This document shows, piece by piece, positions 6,743-11,394 of a stretch of 11,394 nucleotides of DNA (positions within the stretch are counted from its first letter, which is position 1; the number at the start of each line of letters is the position of its first letter). This DNA comes from RUG13615 sp040307715 (GTDB lineage Bacteria; Bacillota; Clostridia; Peptostreptococcales; Anaerovoracaceae). The stretch covers positions 1 through 11,394 of the forward strand of contig JAWRJC010000091.1 in NCBI GenBank assembly GCA_040307715.1, in the 5' to 3' direction. Both the position numbers and the translations under genes were made by a program. Under the pieces are notes generated by a model. That model made no database searches. It had not been told where the DNA came from and worked only from the letters and a program-made list of their open reading frames with translations.

Positions 6743-7174
6743 TTATTCATCTCGGAATCCGCCCTTTGCGACTTTCATGCGCTGGATCGCTCTCGCGATC
6801 GCCACTTCGGCACGGGCCACCTCATTCGCTTTGTGCTCGCCCTGGCTGTCGTCTTTGAGCCAGGCTTCCGCATCTGCTTTCCGGGCTTCCGCACGCGAGA
6901 TATCGATCTCTTCCCGCCACTCTGCCGCATCCGTGAAGATGACGATGCCGCCCTTCACGTCGATGAAGCCGCCCGCGATGAACGCCGCTTTGAACTTCGT
7001 CTCGCCGGGTTCGCGGATCCAGAGTTCGCCCACATCAAGAAGTGCGCAGACCCAGGCGTGATCGGCCATGAACCCTTCCTCCCCCAGGGGAGTGGGTACA
7101 ATGACGATCTCGCACTGTCCGCGGTAGAACGTCTTGGATGGGGTGATGATCTCCAGATGGAACGGTTTTGGCAT
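6743..7174 (-). CDS. atpC: ATP synthase F1 epsilon subunit
   Basis: 143 residues, close to the usual 130-145. It belongs to the central stalk with gamma and couples rotation to, and can inhibit, the catalytic head; cytoplasmic face of the membrane. The N-terminal beta-sandwich shows FHLEIITPSKTFYRGQ, then VIVPTPLGEEGFMADHA (the family G-x-x-G-x-x-x-x-H-A pattern), then FIAGGFIDVKGGIVIFTDAAE. The C-terminal part (about 88-137) is Ala/Glu/Arg-rich and helical (ISRAEARKADAEAW, then ANEVARAEVAIARAIQR). It follows atpD by 29 bases. A weak AGAGAG lies 7 bases before the ATG. The stop TAA overlaps the alternative ATG (6750) of the lipoprotein gene by a few bases. Family very secure. Confidence 0.96.
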   Translation of the reverse strand: MPKPFHLEIITPSKTFYRGQCEIVIVPTPLGEEGFMADHAWVCALLDVGELWIREPGETKFKAAFIAGGFIDVKGGIVIFTDAAEWREEIDISRAEARKADAEAWLKDDSQGEHKANEVARAEVAIARAIQRMKVAKGGFRDE

Positions 7175-7203
7175 TGGGCTACTCTCTTTGGATCGTTAAA
7201 CTG

Positions 7204-8598
7204 CTATGCTTTCTTCTGCTGCTCCCAGCGTTCGACGACCTCATCGATGCCGCCTGCCATGAGGAACAGGTTTTCGGGGATGTCGTCGTGACGGCCTTCC
7301 ATGATCTCCTTGAAGCCGCGGATGGTCTCCGACAGCGGCAGGTACTTGCCGGGCGTGCCGGTGAACTGCTCGGCAACGCCGAACGGCTGGCTCATGAAAC
7401 GCTGGATCTTACGCGCACGGTTGACGACCAGTTTGTCCGCATCGGACAGTTCGTCCATACCGAGGATCGCGATGATGTCCTGCAGATCCTTGTATTTCTG
7501 AAGGATCTCCTGCACGCCGCGGGCGACATTGTAATGCTCGTCGCCGATGATCAGCGGGTCCATAATACGGGAGGTGGATTCGAGCGGGTCGACCGCCGGA
7601 TAGATGCCCAGTTCCGCGATGCTTCTCGAAAGAACGGTCGTCGCGTCGAGGTGGGCGAAGGTCGTGGCAGGTGCCGGGTCCGTCAGGTCATCGGCCGGGA
7701 CATAAATGGCCTGGACCGAAGTGATCGAGCCTTTCTTGGTAGAGGTGATACGCTCCTGCAGGGCGCCCATCTCCGTTGCCAGTGTCGGCTGATAACCGAC
7801 GGCGGACGGGACACGGCCGAGCAGCGCGGAGACCTCCGAGCCTGCCTGGGTGAAACGGAAAATGTTATCGATGAACAGCAGGATGTCCTGGCCTTCCTCG
7901 TCGCGGAAGTACTCCGCCATCGTCAGGCCGGTCAGCGCGACACGCATTCTGGCCCCCGGCGGTTCGTTCATCTGTCCGAAGACCATAGCGGTGTTGGCGA
8001 TAACGCCGCTGTCCGTCATTTCATAGTAAAGGTCGTTGCCTTCGCGGGTACGCTCGCCGACACCGGCAAAGACGGATAACCCGCCGTGCTCGGTCGCGAT
8101 GTTGCGGATGAGTTCCTGGATCAGAACGGTCTTGCCGACACCCGCGCCGCCGAACAGACCGACCTTGCCGCCTCTGGTGTACGGGGCGATCAGGTCGATG
8201 ACCTTGATGCCGGTCTCAAAGATCTGGGCAGTGGTGTCCTGCTCCTCAAAATCCGGCGCCTCTCTGTGGATCGATGCCAGATGATCTGTCTCGACAGGTC
8301 CCTTCTCATCGATCGTCTCGCCGAGAACGTTGAAGAGACGTCCCAGGACTTCTCTGCCGACAGGCACCTTGATGGGGCTGCCGGTGTCGATGGCTTCCAT
8401 GCCGCGTTTGAGTCCGTCCGTAGAGGAAAGTGCGATGCAGCGGACAACGTCGTCGCCGTTGTGCTGTGCCACTTCCGCCACGACGGTCCTGTCCCCGCTC
8501 TCGATGCGGATCGCATTGAGCAGCGCCGGCAGTTCCGCCGGATCGAACTTGATGTCGATGACCGGGCCGATGATCTGATGGATCGTTCCTTTGTTCAT
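7204..8598 (-). CDS. atpD: ATP synthase F1 beta subunit (catalytic)
   Basis: 464 residues, standard length. Three copies form the catalytic sites of F1, making ATP as gamma rotates. The P-loop GGAGVGKT is at 150-157, catalytic GERTREGND with Glu182 at 181-189, Walker B ILLFIDN at 239-245, PSAVGYQPTLATEMG at 264-278 and PAPATTFAHLDATTVLSR at 308-325. The loop usually read DELSEED is DELSDAD (382-388) here. No catalytic residue is missing. AAGGAG (8605-8610) 6 bases before the ATG sets the start. It lies 39 bases downstream of atpG, and that gap also holds a 14-base perfect palindrome right before the ribosome binding site. Assignment certain. Confidence 0.99.
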   Translation of the reverse strand: MNKGTIHQIIGPVIDIKFDPAELPALLNAIRIESGDRTVVAEVAQHNGDDVVRCIALSSTDGLKRGMEAIDTGSPIKVPVGREVLGRLFNVLGETIDEKGPVETDHLASIHREAPDFEEQDTTAQIFETGIKVIDLIAPYTRGGKVGLFGGAGVGKTVLIQELIRNIATEHGGLSVFAGVGERTREGNDLYYEMTDSGVIANTAMVFGQMNEPPGARMRVALTGLTMAEYFRDEEGQDILLFIDNIFRFTQAGSEVSALLGRVPSAVGYQPTLATEMGALQERITSTKKGSITSVQAIYVPADDLTDPAPATTFAHLDATTVLSRSIAELGIYPAVDPLESTSRIMDPLIIGDEHYNVARGVQEILQKYKDLQDIIAILGMDELSDADKLVVNRARKIQRFMSQPFGVAEQFTGTPGKYLPLSETIRGFKEIMEGRHDDIPENLFLMAGGIDEVVERWEQQKKA

Positions 8599-8612
8599 GT
8601 CTTACTCCTTGC

Positions 8613-8626
8613 AGGGCGATCGCCCT
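8613..8626 (-). other. Perfect 14-base palindrome / hairpin before atpD
   Basis: AGGGCGATCGCCCT is self-complementary; as RNA it can fold into a 5-base-pair stem with a GATC loop. It ends 2 bases upstream of the atpD ribosome binding site (8605-8610) and begins 11 bases after the atpG stop. No T-run follows, so it is not a terminator. It may tune atpD translation or protect the atpD part of the message; this role is inferred. Confidence 0.55.
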
Positions 8627-8637
8627 CATTAACTTCT

Positions 8638-9507
8638 CTATTGCTGCGCTTCCGAACCCGACACGACCTCGATGATCTCGTCGGTGATGGCAGACTGTCT
8701 GGCTCTGTTGAAAGAAAGCGTCAGATCGCGCAGCATGTCTCTGGCATTGTCTGTGGCTGCTTCCATGGCGTTGCGTCTGGCTGCGTGCTCACCTGTCGCC
8801 GAACTGACGATCGCACCATAGAGCTGGGTCTCGACCCACTTGCCGACCAGCGCATTGAACACCTCGGTGAGCGAGGGTTCGTAGTCGATCTGGTGATACT
8901 CGTGCATCAGTTCGTCTTCCAGCGTGACTTCCAGCGGCAGCAGGGTCTTCGTGATGACCTCCTGCGCCAGTGCGCTGACGTAGGCATTATAGACGAGGAC
9001 CACCTTATCGTAATCGCCGCGCGCGTAGCCTTCCACGATCGGCCGGCTGGCCTCTCTGGTCTCGATGAATGAGATCGTCTCCGGCGGCGCGTTGTACTGC
9101 GCCAGGACATCGATCCCCTGCCGCAGGAAACGGTCGCGGCCGCGCGTGCCGATGGTGATCATCACCGGCTCCGCTTCCTCCTTGGCGAGAAGGTCTTCGA
9201 CCGTGCGTATGACGTTGCTGTTGAATCCGCCGCACAGCCCCTTGTTACTGGTGATAACGATATAGCACACTTTTTTGACCTCGCGCTGGCCCGTCAGGAA
9301 ATCCTTCGGGATATCCTCCTGCGCATCGTGGAAGATCTCCGCGATCATGTGTTCGATCAGGTTGAAGTTCGCGTTGGTCTTCTCATACTGTGCCTTGGCC
9401 TTGTTGAGTTTTGCGGACGACAACAGACGCATGGCGTTGGTGATGCGCTCCATGCTCGTGACGCTCTTGATCCTCCGTTTTACGTTTTGTGTATCCGCCT
9501 GTGACAT
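8638..9507 (-). CDS. atpG: ATP synthase F1 gamma subunit
   Basis: 289 residues, usual length. It forms the rotating central stalk inside the alpha3-beta3 ring. The N-terminal coiled-coil helix contains RIKSVTSMERITNAMRLLSSAKL, followed by ITSNKGLCGGFNSNV in the Rossmann-like middle domain. The C-terminal helix has EHAARRNAMEAATDNARDM then LSFNRARQSAITDEIIEVVSG, the family signature. Its ATG (9505-9507) directly follows the atpA stop (9508-9510) as TAAATG, with only a weak purine stretch (AAAAGGCAGAG) overlapping the end of atpA, so translation is probably coupled to atpA. Assignment certain. Confidence 0.98.
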   Translation of the reverse strand: MSQADTQNVKRRIKSVTSMERITNAMRLLSSAKLNKAKAQYEKTNANFNLIEHMIAEIFHDAQEDIPKDFLTGQREVKKVCYIVITSNKGLCGGFNSNVIRTVEDLLAKEEAEPVMITIGTRGRDRFLRQGIDVLAQYNAPPETISFIETREASRPIVEGYARGDYDKVVLVYNAYVSALAQEVITKTLLPLEVTLEDELMHEYHQIDYEPSLTEVFNALVGKWVETQLYGAIVSSATGEHAARRNAMEAATDNARDMLRDLTLSFNRARQSAITDEIIEVVSGSEAQQ

Positions 9508-11124
9508 TTACTCTGCCTTTTCTTCTGCTTGTTCCGCCGTCCCCGCCGTACCTGCCGCTTCCGGCTCATGTACAGGGATCTGCGGAGTCATGACCTGCTG
9601 GCTGTCAAGGATATAATCTTCGGTTTTCTCTTTCTTGAACTTCAGGATCGCTTCTTTGAGGTCCTCTTCCGTTTCCGGGCTGATCGCCCCTTTCGCAACG
9701 ATGTCTTTGCCGACTGCCGGATACCGCTCGTCCATGAACGCGAGGAATTCTTTCTCGAAGTCACGGATGTTTTCGATCTCAATATCCTTCATATAGCCGT
9801 TGATCGCCGCATAGATGACCATGACCTGATGCTCGACCGGCATCGGGCTGTACTGGCGCTGCTTGATGATCTCCATCAGGATGGCACCGTGATCCAGTCT
9901 GGCTTTGGTCTCCGGATCGACGTCCGAACCGAACTGCGAAAAACTCGCGAGTTCTCTGTACTGCGCCAGCTCCAGCTTGACCTTGCTGGCGACCTGCTTC
10001 ATCGCTTTGATCTGCGCGTTGCCGCCGACACGGCTGACCGAGATGCCGGCGTTGATCGCCGGACGCTGCCCCTGGAAGAACAGCTCGGACTCCAGATAGA
10101 TCTGACCGTCGGTGATCGAAATAACGTTGGTCGGGATGTACGCACTGACGTCACCGGCCTGCGTTTCGATGATCGGAAGCGCCGTCAGGCTGCCGCCGCC
10201 GAGTTCGTCCGAGAGTTTCGCCGCACGTTCGAGCAGTCTGCTGTGCAGATAGAAGACATCCCCCGGATACGCCTCGCGCCCCGGCGGTCTTCTGAGCAGC
10301 AGCGACATGGTGCGGTACGCGACCGCGTGCTTGGACAGATCGTCGTAGATGATCAGCACGTGCTTACCGTTGTACATGAAGTATTCGCCCATCGCACAGC
10401 CTGCGTACGGGGCGATATATTGGATGGGTGCCACGTCGGACGCCGTCGCCGAAACGACGATGGTCTTGTCCATGACGCCCTTATCTTCGAGTGTCTTGAC
10501 CAGCTGGGCAACCGTGGACTTCTTCTGTCCGATCGCCACGTAGATACAGATAACATCCGTATCTTTCTGGTTGAGGATGGTGTCGATCGCGATCGCGGTC
10601 TTGCCGGTCTGGCGGTCGCCGATGATCAGCTCACGCTGGCCGCGGCCGATCGGGATCATACTGTCGACAGCCTTGAGTCCCGTCTGCAGCGGCTCCTTGA
10701 CGGATTGTCTCTGCAATACGCCCGGTGCCGGGCTCTCGATCGGTCTCGTTTCCTTCGTTTCGATTGGGCCCTTGCCGTCGATCGGCTGTCCGAGGGCATT
10801 GACGACGCGGCCGATGAGCGCTTCGCCGACAGGTACTTCAACGACAGCGCCGGTCGGTTTGACGACGTCCCCCTCCTTGATGCCTTTGTCGGATCCCAGG
10901 ATAACGCAGCCTACGTTGTCCTCTTCGAGGTTCATCGCCATGCCGTAGATCCCGCCCGGGAATTCGAGCAGTTCGCTGGACATGCAGTTGTCCAGCCCGT
11001 AGACACGGGCGATGCCGTCACCGACCTGGATGACGGTACCGAAATCCGATATTTCCATCCGGTTTTCGTACTGTTTGATCTGCTGACGGATCACAGCACT
11101 GATTTCTTCCGGCCTGATGTTCAT
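9508..11124 (-). CDS. atpA: ATP synthase F1 alpha subunit with extended C-terminus
   Basis: Three copies alternate with beta in F1 and bind regulatory nucleotide. Beta-barrel residues 1-95 are followed by P-loop GDRQTGKT at 169-176, AIGQKKSTV at 197-205, Walker B VLIIYDD at 256-262, RRPPGREAYPGDVFYLHSRLLERAA at 278-302 and the arginine-finger stretch SVSRVGGNAQIKAMK at 362-376 with Arg365. The family normally ends near residue 500 (here LKFKKEK). This protein runs on to 538 with a low-complexity Ala/Glu/Pro tail that has no counterpart I recognise. AGGAGG (11130-11135) overlaps the atpH stop and lies 5 bases before the ATG, an excellent start signal. It overlaps neither neighbour, and atpG begins at the next base after its stop. 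Assignment certain; only the tail is odd. Confidence 0.99.
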   Translation of the reverse strand: MNIRPEEISAVIRQQIKQYENRMEISDFGTVIQVGDGIARVYGLDNCMSSELLEFPGGIYGMAMNLEEDNVGCVILGSDKGIKEGDVVKPTGAVVEVPVGEALIGRVVNALGQPIDGKGPIETKETRPIESPAPGVLQRQSVKEPLQTGLKAVDSMIPIGRGQRELIIGDRQTGKTAIAIDTILNQKDTDVICIYVAIGQKKSTVAQLVKTLEDKGVMDKTIVVSATASDVAPIQYIAPYAGCAMGEYFMYNGKHVLIIYDDLSKHAVAYRTMSLLLRRPPGREAYPGDVFYLHSRLLERAAKLSDELGGGSLTALPIIETQAGDVSAYIPTNVISITDGQIYLESELFFQGQRPAINAGISVSRVGGNAQIKAMKQVASKVKLELAQYRELASFSQFGSDVDPETKARLDHGAILMEIIKQRQYSPMPVEHQVMVIYAAINGYMKDIEIENIRDFEKEFLAFMDERYPAVGKDIVAKGAISPETEEDLKEAILKFKKEKTEDYILDSQQVMTPQIPVHEPEAAGTAGTAEQAEEKAE

Positions 11125-11129
11125 ACTTT

Positions 11130-11135
11130 CCTCCT
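11130..11135 (-). promoter_or_regulatory. Strong ribosome binding site of atpA
   Basis: AGGAGG on the minus strand, 5 bases before the atpA ATG and overlapping the atpH stop codon TAG (11134-11136). The overlap means ribosomes ending atpH occupy the atpA initiation site, which suggests coupled or re-initiating translation of the alpha subunit. Confidence 0.8.
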
Positions 11136-11394
11136 ACTGCATACGGCGGCGCATCCCCTCAAGTCGCGATCTGAGGGTCGCGTCGAAGATCTTGCCTGCC
11201 ACCTGGACCTTGACACCGCCGATCAGGCTTTTGTCGATCCGGTTCTCAAGGCGCACCTTCCCGCCGATGAGTCTGCCTGTTTGTTCTTCAAGTTGTCTGA
11301 TCTTGTCCTCACTGAGCGGAACAGCGGTGAAAACCTCCCCGGTCTGCAGGCCGCCGGCCTCGTCTATGAGTTTGCCGTAGGCGTGTACCATCCG
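11134..11394 (-). CDS. atpH: ATP synthase F1 delta subunit, C-terminal half (cut by window edge)
   Basis: Only the last 86 residues are in the window; the family has about 180, so the N-terminal helical domain lies beyond 11394. Delta (OSCP in mitochondria) joins the peripheral stalk to the top of F1. The visible part shows the conserved end GGKVRLENRIDKSLIGGVKVQVAGKIFDATLRSRLEGMRR, where IGGV+VQ...+D.S++.+L is the family hallmark, preceded by an amphipathic helix (EDKIRQLEEQTGRLIG). The frame is open through the right edge, so the internal Met at 11391 is not the start. The stop TAG overlaps the ribosome binding site of atpA. Assignment secure from both sequence and operon position. Confidence 0.95.
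   Translation of the reverse strand, partial: RMVHAYGKLIDEAGGLQTGEVFTAVPLSEDKIRQLEEQTGRLIGGKVRLENRIDKSLIGGVKVQVAGKIFDATLRSRLEGMRRRMQ

Noticed and set aside
4639..6858. Plus-strand open frame of 739 codons across the Ldh_2 and lipoprotein genes
   Set aside because: It spans two well-supported minus-strand genes and the gap between them, has Arg/His-rich composition with no domain, and its start has no context. It is best explained as a codon-usage shadow.
7168..9072. Plus-strand open frames opposite atpD and atpG
   Set aside because: They are shadows of highly conserved ATP synthase genes and show no protein-family features.

Overview
The window looks like chromosomal DNA of a G+C-rich anaerobic bacterium, most likely a member of the Bacillota (Firmicutes). 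This is inferred from strong AGGAGG-type ribosome binding sites, a type I dihydroorotase, a lipoprotein with a Gram-positive-style lipobox, a C_GCAxxG_C_C redox-family protein and a YcxB-like protein. No genus can be named. Coding density is high, no gap exceeds about 100 bases, and I see no tRNA, rRNA, CRISPR array, insertion sequence or phage gene.

Left part (1-3230). A polytopic membrane protein with a C-terminal spermidine-synthase-like (SAM-binding fold) domain is read leftward from 1761. pyrC (dihydroorotase, pyrimidine synthesis) is read rightward from 1841. Their divergent promoters share the short gap 1762-1840. pyrC has a good -35/-10 pair and a ribosome binding site. The membrane protein has only an extended -10 placed so that its mRNA may be leaderless. 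pyrC ends at a hairpin that works as a terminator in both directions (about 3203-3230).

Right part (3252-11394). Everything is on the minus strand and probably forms one long transcription unit that enters from beyond the right edge: atpH (delta, C-terminal half only), atpA (alpha), atpG (gamma), atpD (beta), atpC (epsilon), a solute-binding-like lipoprotein, an Ldh_2-family NAD(P)-dependent dehydrogenase, a cysteine-rich C_GCAxxG_C_C protein and a YcxB-like membrane protein. The F1 genes are in the classical order with 0-39 base gaps. The four downstream genes are not ATP synthase parts. No terminator is visible between atpC and the end of the YcxB-like gene, so they may be co-transcribed with the ATP synthase.

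Most of the window is ordinary housekeeping DNA. The points worth a second look are the roughly 38-residue Ala/Glu-rich C-terminal tail on AtpA, the four-gene lipoprotein/redox cassette attached to the ATP synthase operon, a 27-base tandem repeat in the lipoprotein with only synonymous differences, the possible leaderless start, the atypical spermidine-synthase motif, and hairpins placed just upstream of ribosome binding sites in several intercistronic gaps. I did not find convincing evidence of an entirely new biological system.
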